Positions 27,184-40,857 are shown, counted from the stretch's first letter. The stretch: DNA of 64,000 nt from Xanthomonas codiaei (GCF_002939785.1 NZ_MDEC01000006.1:142277-206276); one strand, 5' to 3'. Numbers and translations are program-made. Notes: generated by a model from the letters alone, not told the origin.

Positions 27184-27324
27184 AGAGCGGCTAACAAAAC
27201 GTAGCGAGCGGTCGTCAGGTGGGTGCGGACGGCGCGGAGGAACCGCAGTGTACGCGTGGTACATGAGGATTCCGAGCACCGACCGCGCCCGCCTGGCGGC
27301 CGCGCAGTCGTTTTGCTAGCTGCT
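27184..27324 (+). repeat. Long-hairpin dispersed repeat, copy C (reference copy)
   Basis: A 141-bp element with near-matching inverted ends: AGAGCGGCTAACAAAACG on the left and CGTTTTGCTAGCTGCTCT on the right (reverse complement AGAGCAGCTAGCAAAACG, 16 of 18 identical). The homology continues inward: GCGGTCGTCAGGTGGGTGCGG on the left arm against CCGCGCCCGCCTGGCGGCCGC on the right, so the whole element folds into a long imperfect hairpin with its apex near 27252-27275 (GTAC...GTAC). No transposase is encoded. It is of MITE-like or palindromic-unit type. Confidence 0.88.
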
Positions 27325-27409
27325 CTTAATGATCTGTCACCCCTGCACAGCTCGGCGAGCCAGGCCCGACGCGTGGCCCGCGGGGACTGGCGATGCTATA
27401 TACACGCGC

Positions 27410-29005
<1,596 letters not shown>

Positions 29006-29045
29006 TGCCGATCATGTCGACTGCCGCACGGCATCATCGAAAATC

Positions 29046-29074
29046 AAAAAGGCCCTGAAAATCAGGGCCGTTTC
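29046..29074. terminator. Bidirectional terminator
   Basis: Stem GGCCCTGA / TCAGGGCC with a three-base loop, preceded by five A and followed by a T-rich tract, between two convergent genes. It should end both the oxidoreductase and the TonB receptor transcripts. Confidence 0.88.
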
Positions 29075-29125
29075 TTAAACGACTTTCTCAACCCGAGCGC
29101 CGTAATGGCGCCCGGGTTCCTGCGA

Positions 29126-32100
29126 TCAGAAATCGTAGGCTGCGGTGAGGCGAACAAAGCGCGGAGTGTTGTAGTTATAAGGTTCCGTGCCAATGCCGTA
29201 GGTGTTACGTACGGTGTAAGGCGCGGTGTTATAGCGGCTTTCGACACGGTTTACCGAGCGGTCGTTCAATACGTTGAAGACCTGAAGGCCCAGTGCCAAC
29301 TTGTGGTCGGCAAAGGACGGCCGGTATGTAATGCCGAGATCCAGGTTCTTGATCCACGGAGTACGTCCGGCGTCGCCCGGGGGCGAGGCCTGACCACCGC
29401 AGTAGTGGTATGCGGAACCGTAGCCGATCGGGTTACCTTCATTCGATCCGAAGTAGCCCAGGCAGGAGATCGGCGTTCCCGACATGACGCGCAAGGTTGC
29501 AGACGCCATCCATTCCGGCGTGAGCTGATACGCACCAAAGGCCTTGAGCTGATGCCGGCGATCATTTGCCAGGCTGCCACCCGCGTAGTACATCAACTCA
29601 GCTGCATCCCAGTCCTGAGTCTTGGACACATCGGACTGACCGATATCGGACTTCACCTGACCTTCGGTGTTTCCGTAGCTGCGCGACCAGGTGTAGTCCA
29701 CTCGGCCGTACCACTTTTCGTCGAACGGGTGCTCCAGGAACAGGTCTACCGCGACGTAGTTACGGCGTGCCTTGTCGGTAAAGCCCCAATCGGACTGGCT
29801 CATACGCAACTGCGTGTAACCAGAGCCGTCAACGTTGGCAAGATTGTATCTATTGGTCTGGCCGGGATTGAACATGACGCAGCCGGGAATACTCACGCTG
29901 CTGACATCGCCTCCGCTTGCAGCCAACTTTGCAGACATCTTGCCGGGATCGCAAACGTCGTCGATGGCGCTCTGCAGCTTTCTGTAGGTCACCTTCGCAC
30001 CGGAATTCCAGCTCTCGCCAAGAGTCTTTTCGAAGCCGAGGATGATCTCATCCTGGTATTGCGACTTCAGGTCACTCGGCGCGAACGCGTTGGGATCCGG
30101 CGCCTGACCATACTCGCCATTGCTGGAAACGGGCCCGGGACCAATTGCGCCAAGGCCGGTGGGCTCGCCGTTGGCATCGATGCCGCTGTAAGTGAAGTAT
30201 TCGTCTGTGTAGGTAGACGCGGAGGCACCACGAATGGCGACGCTGTTCGGCAATGCAAGGTAGTAGCGTCCCAGATTGGCAAAGACCTTCAGCGATGAGT
30301 CGCCAAAGACATCCCAGCTTGCGCCCAAACGCGGCGCCCACTGGTCGCCACTATCGACATAAGCAACATGGTCGCTGTTGTAATTGGTGAATTTGTCATT
30401 GCGGATGCCGAGCGTCAGCAACCAGTTGTCGCTGACCTGCCAGCGATCCTCCAGGTAATAGGCCTTCTGCTCGACCGCCATGCTGGTGGTGGTGGTAAAG
30501 ATACGACGCTGCGCGTAGTAGCCTTGCCCTCCCGGTGCGCCAACGCCCAATTCGGGGTTGATGCCTTCAGCGGGGTTGTCCTGCCTGCCGTAGATCCATT
30601 GATAGCCCGGACCGGTGGTGCGAACACCTTCGTCATAGGCATTGAAGTACATATTGTCCACGCCAGCGGTAAGGTCGTGGTTGCCGAGGCGATACTCGAG
30701 CTCAAGGCGGAGGCTGCGCGACTTGTTGATCGGATCGTCAGCCTTGGCCCGATTGGTGGCCTGATTGTTGCGGATCGGCGTGTTACCGACAATCGCCGGA
30801 TCCTGCTCTGTAACGCCGTCCAGGAACGGCAGCTCCGAGATATTCGGATTGAACTGACGATTGTGTTGCGTACTGCGACCCCATGTCGCATTCAAGGTCA
30901 AGTCATCGGTGAGATAGCCGGTGTATTTGAAGATGTCGTATGTATCGGTGGTCTTGAACGTATCCGGGAAAGTCCCGGTCGCACCGCCTGTACTCAAATC
31001 GCTGTAATCGAATTCGGTGTAGTAGCCGCCGCGGCGGTCGGTGTTCTGGATGCGCGTGTATTCGAGGATGTTGGAATCGTTGATGTTCCAATCCAACTTT
31101 CCGTAAAACTTTGGAGAGCTGTAACCGTAGTTGTTTTGACCCTGGATGGCGCTGGTGCGTGCATTGGTCGTCACGCCGTCGGTCTTGTCGGTCTCGCCAG
31201 CGACAAAGATGAAGAGCTTGTCTTCGATTAGCGGGCCACCAGCATAAGCGCTGTAGACAGTGCGAGTTTGGTTATTGTCCTTGCCGCTACGATAAAGCGT
31301 GCCAGGCTGGGTACGGTTGGTATAACCATAGTTTGCCGGCAGTGTCTTGTTTGGGAACCAGACATCTCCCGTCGAACTCGCTAGCGAATCCGGCTCCCAA
31401 ACCGCCTGCGCACCGAAATGCCATTCGTTGGTGCCGCGCTTGCCGAGCTGATTGATTACGCCGCCTGTGGAACGACCGTACTTGGCGCTGTAGCCACCCG
31501 TATAGGTTTCCTGCTGGTCGATGGCGCCGTAGGGCAGGCTGACGCCGCCCAGGTTGCTGAGCGGATTGCTGACGTTGAAGCCATTGATGTAGTAGGCGTT
31601 TTCGGTGACGCCCGAGCCACCGAACGATACTACCGAGCGCGAGCCGTTATTGAATGCGCCGCTGCCAGCCACCGCACCTGGTGCGAGCAACGCGATCGCT
31701 TCGGCACTACGGCCCAGCGGCAGGGTTGCCAGTTGCTCGGAGGTGATCACCGAGCGCGAACTAGTGGAGCTGACGTCGATCTTGGGTGCATTTGCAGCGG
31801 TGACCGTGATCGCACCAAGCGTGGTTGCGTCCGCATTGCTGCCCGCGGCGCTGGCACCAGCGAACGAGACTTCGGTACCGGAACCCACGCGCAGCTGCAC
31901 ATTCTTGCGGGTATCGATGACCTGGTCGCCGCGCTTCAGGGTGACGGTATAGGCACCCACGGGCAGCGAGCCCAGGTTGTAACGGCCATTCGCATCGACT
32001 GTAATGGTGCGGCTGAGGCCGGTGTCGCTTTGCACGACGATGGTGCTGCCGGCTTCGGCCGGGGCGCTGCCGTAGATGCTGCCGGTGGTGCTCTGTGCAT

Positions 32101-32185
32101 AGACCGCGCCATTGCTCAGGCACGCCCCGAGAACGGCGGCGAGGGCGGTGCGTTTGAGAACGTTACGACGAAATTGCTTGCTCAT
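29126..32185 (-). CDS. TonB-dependent receptor with carboxypeptidase-like N-terminal domain (Oar-like)
   Basis: A 1019-residue outer-membrane protein. After a signal peptide (ALAAVLGACLSNGAVYAQ) comes a carboxypeptidase-regulatory-like domain (about residues 30-110; LPVGAYTVTLKRGDQVIDT), then a plug with VITSEQLATLPLGRSAEAI and GGSGVTENAYYINGF, then a long beta barrel ending in aromatic RFVRLTAAYDF. This architecture (N-terminal CarboxypepD_reg plus TonB barrel) is typical of Oar-like receptors abundant in Xanthomonas. The ligand is unknown. Its base composition is lower in GC than the neighbours (29161-29220 is 50 percent), suggesting recent acquisition or different selection. It has its own A/T-rich upstream region and a terminator shared with the convergent gene. 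Confidence 0.93.
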   Translation of the reverse strand: MSKQFRRNVLKRTALAAVLGACLSNGAVYAQSTTGSIYGSAPAEAGSTIVVQSDTGLSRTITVDANGRYNLGSLPVGAYTVTLKRGDQVIDTRKNVQLRVGSGTEVSFAGASAAGSNADATTLGAITVTAANAPKIDVSSTSSRSVITSEQLATLPLGRSAEAIALLAPGAVAGSGAFNNGSRSVVSFGGSGVTENAYYINGFNVSNPLSNLGGVSLPYGAIDQQETYTGGYSAKYGRSTGGVINQLGKRGTNEWHFGAQAVWEPDSLASSTGDVWFPNKTLPANYGYTNRTQPGTLYRSGKDNNQTRTVYSAYAGGPLIEDKLFIFVAGETDKTDGVTTNARTSAIQGQNNYGYSSPKFYGKLDWNINDSNILEYTRIQNTDRRGGYYTEFDYSDLSTGGATGTFPDTFKTTDTYDIFKYTGYLTDDLTLNATWGRSTQHNRQFNPNISELPFLDGVTEQDPAIVGNTPIRNNQATNRAKADDPINKSRSLRLELEYRLGNHDLTAGVDNMYFNAYDEGVRTTGPGYQWIYGRQDNPAEGINPELGVGAPGGQGYYAQRRIFTTTTSMAVEQKAYYLEDRWQVSDNWLLTLGIRNDKFTNYNSDHVAYVDSGDQWAPRLGASWDVFGDSSLKVFANLGRYYLALPNSVAIRGASASTYTDEYFTYSGIDANGEPTGLGAIGPGPVSSNGEYGQAPDPNAFAPSDLKSQYQDEIILGFEKTLGESWNSGAKVTYRKLQSAIDDVCDPGKMSAKLAASGGDVSSVSIPGCVMFNPGQTNRYNLANVDGSGYTQLRMSQSDWGFTDKARRNYVAVDLFLEHPFDEKWYGRVDYTWSRSYGNTEGQVKSDIGQSDVSKTQDWDAAELMYYAGGSLANDRRHQLKAFGAYQLTPEWMASATLRVMSGTPISCLGYFGSNEGNPIGYGSAYHYCGGQASPPGDAGRTPWIKNLDLGITYRPSFADHKLALGLQVFNVLNDRSVNRVESRYNTAPYTVRNTYGIGTEPYNYNTPRFVRLTAAYDF

Positions 32186-32500
32186 TCCTGACCTTTCACT
32201 GGAATTCGGTTAAGGGGCGGTCACCGGGGAGTCAGATGGCCTTAACCCGAACGTAATGAACCTATGCTCTCCAGTGCAACCGAAAGCGGCTATTCATTAA
32301 TGAATTAAGTCAGATCCGCATTAAAAACGTCGAATCACGCACAATTCCTGTGTGATGCACCGACGTGACTAACGATCTCGACAACGCTGTCTGCGCAGGT
32401 GGTTACATTTGGTACAGATAATGCTGGGCAGCGGCTCGCCTGGAGGCCTGTGCCATCGGGTCAGGCGGGACGCAAGAGCCATCGGCTGACGCGTGCAAAA
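32186..32500. other. A/T-rich upstream region of the Oar-like receptor
   Basis: The part nearest the receptor start (32200-32400) is the most A/T-rich stretch nearby, with TTCATTAATGAATTAAG at about 32292-32308 forming a short palindrome around TTAATGAATTAA-like sequence. It is a plausible promoter and operator region. No gene is seen. Confidence 0.5.
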
Positions 32501-32529
32501 GAAAAAGCCCCGACCAGCGGGGCTTCTTC
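32501..32529 (-). terminator. Rho-independent terminator of the second TonB receptor
   Basis: Stem GAAGAAGCCCCG / CGGGGCTTTTTC on the reverse strand with a five-base loop, ending in a T-rich run, 20 bases after the receptor stop. Confidence 0.88.
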
Positions 32530-32548
32530 GACTGCGATCCACCTCGGA

Positions 32549-35539
<2,991 letters not shown>

Positions 35540-35863
35540 GACCTTGCGAATTCCTTGCAGAGATTAGGCGAACCAGCCGAACTCGCTGAGTGGCGGCTGA
35601 ACTGATTCCCGAACGTAACAAGTCCTTAATCATGTGTCCACATTTGTGAAATATGTCGGCATTTGGCATGAATGCTCTGGTCCTGTATCGCCAATGCGGC
35701 AAACGCGGACGCGTGGACACCAGGCGGTAAACTGGGAGGCTTCGCGGCTGCATCCACGGGCGTCATCCCTCGCAACCGCCTACGAAAACACTGGATAAGC
35801 AATGGCAACGATGATCGAGAACGATGGGTGCCCAGGCACCAGCGGTGCGCAGGGCGGCGAGGC
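35540..35863. other. Divergent intergenic region between TonB receptor and mrp
   Basis: The 324 bases must hold both promoters. Bases 35600-35680 are A/T-rich (CTTAATCATGTGTCCACATT region) and closest to the receptor. No repeat or small gene was found. Confidence 0.45.
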
Positions 35864-36715
35864 ATGAGCGCGGAACGCAGGATTCCCGCGCACGCGGTGC
35901 AGGGCGCATTGGCGCCACACGCGCGCATTCGCAATGTGATTGCGGTGGGCTCGGGCAAGGGCGGGGTGGGCAAGTCGACCACTGCGGTGAACCTGGCGCT
36001 GGCCCTGCAGCGGCAAGGGGCCCGTGTGGGCGTGCTGGATGCCGATATCTATGGTCCCAGCGTGCCGGCGATGCTGGGCCTGAGCGGGCGCCCGGACAGC
36101 CCGGACAACAAGTCGATCGAGCCGCTGCGCGCGTTCGGGATCGAGGCGATGTCGATCGGCCTGCTGGTCGACCAGGACACCCCGATGATCTGGCGCGGGC
36201 CGATGGCGACCTCGGCGCTGACCCAGCTGTTCAACGACACGCTCTGGGACGACCTGGACTATCTGCTGATCGACCTGCCGCCGGGCACCGGCGACATCCA
36301 GCTGACGCTGTCGCAGAAGATCCCGGTCGCCGGGGCGGTGATCGTCACCACCCCGCAGGACATCGCCACCCTGGATGCGCGCAAGGCCTTGAAGATGTTC
36401 GAAAAGGTGGAGGTGCCGGTGCTGGGCATCGTCGAGAACATGGCGGTGCATACCTGCAGCAGCTGCGGGCACCGCGAGCACCTGTTCGGCGAAGGCGGTG
36501 GCGAGCGCATGGCGGCGCAGTACGGGGTGCCGTTGCTGGGATCGCTGCCGCTGGAGATCGGCATCCGCGAGCAAGGCGATGCGGGCCGGCCGATCGTGGT
36601 GGCGGCGCCGGACTCGGCCGCCGCCCAGGCGTATCTGTTCGCCGCGGCCCGGCTTGCGGAAGAATTGGCCAAGCGCCCGCGCGCCAGCATCCCGATCTCG
36701 GCCTCCTTGCTCTAG
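35864..36715 (+). CDS. mrp: Mrp/ApbC family iron-sulfur cluster carrier ATPase
   Basis: A 283-residue P-loop ATPase that binds and delivers Fe-S clusters. Motifs are the deviant Walker A GKGGVGKST (about residues 31-39), VLDADIYGPSVPAMLG, LIDLPPGTGDIQLTL and the cluster-binding pair in MAVHTCSSCGHREHLFG (CxxC). The N-terminal DUF59 (FeS assembly P) domain found in many Mrp proteins is absent, as in other short ApbC forms. ATG at 35864 with GGCGAGG upstream is chosen; the longer frame upstream is not similar to the family. The next gene, dcd, starts 97 bases downstream with its own likely -10 element. Confidence 0.93.
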   Translation: MSAERRIPAHAVQGALAPHARIRNVIAVGSGKGGVGKSTTAVNLALALQRQGARVGVLDADIYGPSVPAMLGLSGRPDSPDNKSIEPLRAFGIEAMSIGLLVDQDTPMIWRGPMATSALTQLFNDTLWDDLDYLLIDLPPGTGDIQLTLSQKIPVAGAVIVTTPQDIATLDARKALKMFEKVEVPVLGIVENMAVHTCSSCGHREHLFGEGGGERMAAQYGVPLLGSLPLEIGIREQGDAGRPIVVAAPDSAAAQAYLFAAARLAEELAKRPRASIPISASLL

Positions 36716-36747
36716 CCACGCGGCCGGCCGTCAGCGGCGGCCGCTGC

Positions 36748-36753
36748 TAGAAT
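36748..36753 (+). promoter_or_regulatory. Possible -10 element for dcd
   Basis: TAGAAT, 59 bases before the dcd ATG, in an otherwise GC-rich gap. A -35 element is not clear. Confidence 0.4.
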
Positions 36754-36811
36754 TGCCCGTCTTTCGCGCGGGCCGCCCGGCCTGCCGCCTTCCGTCTTCA
36801 AGGAACACCGC

Positions 36812-37381
36812 ATGAGCATCAAGAGCGACCGCTGGATCAAGCGCATGGCCGAACAGCACGCGATGATCGAGCCGTTCGAACCCGGCCAGATCAAGCACGA
36901 TGCCGCCGGGCAGCGCATCGTCAGCTTCGGTACGTCCAGCTATGGCTACGACGTGCGCTGCTCGCGCGAGTTCAAGGTCTTCACCAACATCAATTCGACG
37001 ATCGTCGACCCCAAGCATTTCGATCCGGGCAGCTTTGTCGATATCGAATCGGATGTGTGCATCATCCCGCCGAACAGCTTTGCACTGGCGCGCACGGTGG
37101 AATACTTCCGCATCCCGCGCGATACGCTGGTGGTGTGCCTGGGCAAGAGCACCTACGCGCGCTGCGGCATCATCGTCAATGTGACCCCGCTGGAGCCGGA
37201 GTGGGAAGGCCACGTGACCTTGGAATTCAGCAATACCACGCCGCTGCCGGCGCGCATCTACGCCAACGAGGGCGTGGCGCAGATGCTGTTCTTCCAGTCC
37301 GACGAAGTCTGCGAAACCTCGTACAAGGATCGCGGCGGCAAGTACCAGGGCCAGACCGGCGTGACCTTGCCGCGGACCTGA
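36812..37381 (+). CDS. dcd: dCTP deaminase
   Basis: A 189-residue homotrimeric enzyme that converts dCTP to dUTP, feeding dTMP synthesis. Signature segments: [37 protein letters not shown] with the catalytic Glu region, [40 protein letters not shown] with active-site Glu, and the C-terminal lid [17 protein letters not shown]. Length fits the monofunctional Dcd family (about 190). Confidence 0.96.
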   Translation: MSIKSDRWIKRMAEQHAMIEPFEPGQIKHDAAGQRIVSFGTSSYGYDVRCSREFKVFTNINSTIVDPKHFDPGSFVDIESDVCIIPPNSFALARTVEYFRIPRDTLVVCLGKSTYARCGIIVNVTPLEPEWEGHVTLEFSNTTPLPARIYANEGVAQMLFFQSDEVCETSYKDRGGKYQGQTGVTLPRT

Positions 37382-37403
37382 TGGGTTAGCGCGGCCGTGG
37401 CCT

Positions 37404-37589
37404 TCAGCAGGTTGCGGCCGCCTTCTCGCGGTAGCGCAGCAATTGGCGCACACCGGCGGCGATCAGGAACACCGGCCACCAGGTCGCGATCAGGTGGCCC
37501 ACATCCATATGCGCTAACCCCAGGTTGTCCAGCAGAAACAACGCGCCCAGGACGATCAGGAACAGGGCAGGAAGCAGACGGTAGTGCAT
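37404..37589 (-). CDS. Small LiaI/LiaF-like (DUF5668) membrane protein
   Basis: A 61-residue two-helix membrane protein: LLPALFLIVLGALFLLDNLG then LIATWWPVFLIAAGVRQLLR, followed by a basic tail (YREKAAATC). The pair helix-NLG-helix with an xxxWWPxxLIxxG centre is the LiaI-LiaF-like transmembrane region found in envelope-stress proteins, here as a stand-alone microprotein. ATG at 37589-37587. It is convergent with dcd. A paralogue lies at 37974-38141. Confidence 0.8.
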   Translation of the reverse strand: MHYRLLPALFLIVLGALFLLDNLGLAHMDVGHLIATWWPVFLIAAGVRQLLRYREKAAATC

Positions 37590-37973
37590 GGCGACATCCT
37601 CGGTTGGTGTGAGGCCATGCTGCGCCCGCAGCGCCCGTCGATCAGGTGCCGGAAGTCAACAGTTGCCGATGACAGTCGTCATGTCGCCTCGCCAGTGAGC
37701 ACCTCGATTGCGGTGATGCGTGATCAGGTCAGGCGATGCGGGTCTGGGCTGTCAGTGTTCGGTTATCTGGGCCGGAAGTGCTGGCTCAGACTAGCCGTCG
37801 GTAAATGCGCTAGGCTTCGCCCGTACCCTCATCCGCCCCTTCGGGGCACCTTCTCCCCAGGGCGAGAAGGAAGCATGCTGCATGCCACCGCAGAAGATGG
37901 GGCGTGAGAGCCATCAGCAGCGAGATACCGCTGTTGCGATTCCCCAATCCCGACTCCCGAATCCCAGCCCCAG
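37590..37973. other. Intergenic region with a palindromic repeat
   Basis: Bases 37817-37874 form a CCTCATCCG-type palindrome: CCCCTTCGGGG followed by CTTCTCCCC / GGCGAGAAGG. Related blocks are at 18112-18320 and 63646-63705. The remainder shows nothing recognisable. Confidence 0.6.
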
Positions 37974-38141
37974 CTACTTGCCGCGCCCGAACAGCATCCC
38001 GATGCCGCAGGCGACCAGCGCCGCCGGCCACCAGGTGGCGATCAGCCGGCCGAGGCTGAGGTTGGTCCAGCCCAGGTTGTTGGCCAGGAACAGCAGGCCG
38101 ACGAGGATCAGGATCAGCGCGGCGACGACATTGGATTTCAT
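37974..38141 (-). CDS. Second small LiaI/LiaF-like membrane protein
   Basis: A 55-residue protein, MKSNVVAALILILVGLLFLA then NNLGWTNLSLGRLIATWWP and a short tail FGRGK. It has two membrane helices and shares the NLG and LIATWWP motifs with the 61-residue protein at 37404, so the two are paralogues about 380 bases apart. The ATG is at 38141-38139 and TAG at 37976-37974. Genes this small are easily missed in annotation. The HIT gene ends 27 bases upstream, so the two could share a transcript. Confidence 0.78.
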   Translation of the reverse strand: MKSNVVAALILILVGLLFLANNLGWTNLSLGRLIATWWPAALVACGIGMLFGRGK

Positions 38142-38168
38142 GCGAGAGGGCAGTTGGCGAACGGGCGC

Positions 38169-38597
38169 CTATCGTAGCTGCTGCGCCCACGCAGCGACAT
38201 GCCGTTGCAGGACGTCGGGCTCGAAGCGCTGCGCGCTGCCGCTGCCCCACACCGGCCCCGGCCAGGCGGCATCGCCCGGGTGGCGGCCGACCAGGTGCAC
38301 ATGCAGCTGGCGCACGATATTGCCCAGCGCGCCGATATTGAGCTTGCTCACCGCCGGCTCCACCCGCAGCAACTGCGAGAGCTGGTTGATCTCGGCCAGC
38401 AACAGGCGCTGCTGGCCGCCATCCAGGTCGATCCATTCGCTGGCATCGGCCACCCGCGGCACCAGCACCAGCCAGGGAAAGCGGCTGTCGTCCATCAGGC
38501 GCACCTGCGACAGCGGCCCGTCGGCGACGAACACGCTGTCGGCCGCCAGGCGGGCATCGAGCTCGAAACCGGCGGCCGCCGGTGCCGGATCGCTCAT
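38169..38597 (-). CDS. HIT family protein
   Basis: A 142-residue histidine-triad superfamily member, usually a nucleotide hydrolase or transferase. The triad region reads QLHVHLVGRHPGDAAWPGPVWG: the first two His of HxHxH are present (H99, H101) and the third position is Gly-Arg-His, shifted, as in the HIT subgroup with an HVHLVGR motif. Upstream strands include FPWLVLVPR and LNIGALGNIV. The start overlaps the stop of the dienelactone hydrolase gene by ATGA, so the two are translated together. Confidence 0.85.
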   Translation of the reverse strand: MSDPAPAAAGFELDARLAADSVFVADGPLSQVRLMDDSRFPWLVLVPRVADASEWIDLDGGQQRLLLAEINQLSQLLRVEPAVSKLNIGALGNIVRQLHVHLVGRHPGDAAWPGPVWGSGSAQRFEPDVLQRHVAAWAQQLR

Positions 38598-39256
38598 CCC
38601 AGGTGCGCCTGGAAGAAGCCCAGCGTCCGCTCCAGCGCACGTTCGGCGCTGTCGGCATCGTAGTGGGCCGGATCGATGCTGCGATTGAAGGCGTGGCCGG
38701 CGGGATACACGAAGGTTTCCATTTGCGGCAGTTTCTCGCGGTGCGCCTGGATCGCCTCCGGTGGAATACTGGAATCGCGCTCGCCGAAGTGGAACATCAC
38801 CGGCGCCTTGGGCGTTTGGTCCAGCAGCTGGGTGTTGCGGCCGCCGTAGTAGCTCACCGAGGGCAGCCCCAGGCGGATGGCCGACAGCAGCGCCACAGAA
38901 CCGCCCCAGCAATAGCCCACCGTGCCGACCTTGCCGGCGCGGGTCAGCAGGGTGGCGGCGGACTTCACCACCTCCACCGCACGCTCCAGGCCGACCGCGT
39001 TGGCCAGTGCCAGGCCGCGCTGCAGGCTTTCCTGGTCGTAGGGCAGCTGCACGTCTTTCTCTTCCAGGTCGAAGAAGGCCGGTGCCAGCACCTCGTAGCC
39101 GCGTGCGGCATAGTCATCGGCCACCGCACGGATATGCTCGTTGACGCCGAAGATTTCCTGGATGACTACCAGGCCGCCGCGCGGGCTGGAGGCGGGGGTG
39201 GCGTGCCAGGCGGCAACCTGGCCGTCGGGGGTGTCGAGCGTGGTCCAGTGACCCAT
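38594..39256 (-). CDS. Dienelactone hydrolase family protein
   Basis: A 220-residue alpha/beta hydrolase. The catalytic triad is visible: nucleophile Cys in VGYCWGGSVAL, Asp in MFHFGERDSSIP and His in YPAGHAFNR. The N-terminal GGLVVIQEIFGVNEHIR is the family fingerprint with the oxyanion Glu. Classical members open the lactone in chlorocatechol degradation, but stand-alone bacterial copies have diverse carboxylester substrates, so the reaction is not fixed. It is the first gene of a short operon with the HIT gene and possibly the 55-residue membrane protein. Confidence 0.92.
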   Translation of the reverse strand: MGHWTTLDTPDGQVAAWHATPASSPRGGLVVIQEIFGVNEHIRAVADDYAARGYEVLAPAFFDLEEKDVQLPYDQESLQRGLALANAVGLERAVEVVKSAATLLTRAGKVGTVGYCWGGSVALLSAIRLGLPSVSYYGGRNTQLLDQTPKAPVMFHFGERDSSIPPEAIQAHREKLPQMETFVYPAGHAFNRSIDPAHYDADSAERALERTLGFFQAHLG

Positions 39257-39384
39257 GGGGATTCCTGATGTGCAGCGAGGGAGGCGCGCATTATCGGCCG
39301 GACCGGCATCGTGAAAAGTGAGGGTTTCGCAAAGCCGGCCGGGCTGGCGCGGCGCGGCGGTTCAGAGCGCTGCCCGCGCGCCGC

Positions 39385-39390
39385 TATAAT
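39385..39390 (+). promoter_or_regulatory. -10 element for rimO
   Basis: TATAAT, a perfect -10 hexamer in GC-rich surroundings, 48 bases before the rimO ATG. A weak -35 (TTCAGA at 39361-39366) is 18 bases upstream. Confidence 0.55.
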
Positions 39391-39437
39391 TGTCCTGCTC
39401 AGGCCCCAGGCCGCTCCGTTCCCAGGCTCCTGCTTCC

Positions 39438-40811
39438 ATGTCCCAGCTGAACCCCAAAGTCGGCTTCGTCAGCCTTGGCTGCCCGAAGGCGCTCGTCGAT
39501 TCCGAACGCATCCTCACCCAGCTGCGCGTGGAGGGCTACGACATCGTGCCCAGCTACGACGCCGCCGATGTGGTGGTGGTCAATACCTGCGGCTTCATCG
39601 ATTCGGCGGTGACCGAATCGCTGGACGCCATCGGCGAGGCGATGAACGCCAACGGCAAGGTGATCGTCACCGGCTGCCTGGGCAAGCGACCGGAGCAGAT
39701 CCGTGAAAGCTATCCGGACGTGCTGGCGGTCTCGGGACCGCAGGATTACCAGAGCGTGATGGAGGCCGTGCACGCGGCGCTGCCGCCGCGCCACGATCCG
39801 TTCGTGGATCTGGTGCCGGACTACGGCATCAAGCTGACCCCGCGGCATTACGCGTACCTGAAGATTTCAGAGGGCTGCAACCACCGTTGCAGCTTTTGCA
39901 TCATTCCCTCGATGCGCGGCGACCTGGCGTCGCGCCCGGTGGACGAGGTGCTGCGCGAGGCCGAGCGGCTGGTGCGTGGCGGGGTCAAGGAACTGCTGGT
40001 GGTGTCGCAGGACACCTCGGCTTACGGCGTGGACCTTAAATACGCCGAGCGCCCGTGGCGTGACCGCATGTACCAGACCCGCATGAAGGCGCTGTGCGAG
40101 GGCCTGTCGGAACTGGGCGTGTGGACACGCCTGCATTACGTGTACCCGTACCCGCACGTGGACGACGTGATTCCGCTGATGGCCGAAGGCAAGCTGCTGC
40201 CGTACCTGGATATCCCGTTCCAGCACGCCAGCCCGCGCATCCTCAAGCTGATGAAGCGGCCCGGCGCGGTGGAGAAGACCCTGGAGCGCGTGCAGCGCTG
40301 GAAGGCGATGTGCCCGGAGATCACCGTGCGTTCGACCTTCATCGTCGGCTTCCCCGGCGAAACCGATGCCGAGTTCGAAGCGCTGCTGGAGTTCCTGGAT
40401 CAGGCGCAGCTGGATCGCGTCGGCGCGTTCGCGTATTCGCCGGTGGAAGGCGCCAGCGCCAATGCGCTGCCCGACCCGGTGCCGGAAGAAGTGAAGCAGG
40501 AGCGTCTGGCGCGCTTCATGGCCAGGCAGGCGGAGATTTCCGCCGCGCGGCTGGAAGCCAAGATCGGCAGCGTGCAGCAATGCCTGGTCGACCTGATCGA
40601 AGACGATATCGCGGTGGCGCGCTCGCGTGCCGATGCGCCGGAGATCGATGGCCTGGTGCATATCCAGAACGGCGGCGAGCTCGGCCTGAAGGTGGGCGAC
40701 CTGGTCGACGTGGAAATCACCGATAGCGACGAACACGACCTGTTTGGCGATGCGCTGCAGGCTGATCGCGCGGTGCAGCTAGGCCGCGCGTTGAACCTGC
40801 AGATGATCTAG
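39438..40811 (+). CDS. rimO: Ribosomal protein S12 methylthiotransferase
   Basis: A 457-residue radical SAM enzyme that methylthiolates Asp88 of ribosomal protein S12. The N-terminal UPF0004 domain carries cluster-binding Cys15, Cys51 and Cys80 (SLGCPK, NTCGF, TGCLG). The radical SAM motif CxxxCxxC is Cys147-Cys151-Cys154 in [15 protein letters not shown] domain ends the protein ([20 protein letters not shown]). ATG at 39438 gives [20 protein letters not shown]; the upstream extension to 39390 lies on the promoter. MiaB is distinguished from RimO by the N-terminal [12 protein letters not shown] sequence, which is RimO-type. Confidence 0.96.
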   Translation: MSQLNPKVGFVSLGCPKALVDSERILTQLRVEGYDIVPSYDAADVVVVNTCGFIDSAVTESLDAIGEAMNANGKVIVTGCLGKRPEQIRESYPDVLAVSGPQDYQSVMEAVHAALPPRHDPFVDLVPDYGIKLTPRHYAYLKISEGCNHRCSFCIIPSMRGDLASRPVDEVLREAERLVRGGVKELLVVSQDTSAYGVDLKYAERPWRDRMYQTRMKALCEGLSELGVWTRLHYVYPYPHVDDVIPLMAEGKLLPYLDIPFQHASPRILKLMKRPGAVEKTLERVQRWKAMCPEITVRSTFIVGFPGETDAEFEALLEFLDQAQLDRVGAFAYSPVEGASANALPDPVPEEVKQERLARFMARQAEISAARLEAKIGSVQQCLVDLIEDDIAVARSRADAPEIDGLVHIQNGGELGLKVGDLVDVEITDSDEHDLFGDALQADRAVQLGRALNLQMI

Positions 40812-40857
40812 CCGCCGCGGCCTGCCAGCGGCGGCCCCTGCCGCCGGTCCTCCCGAG

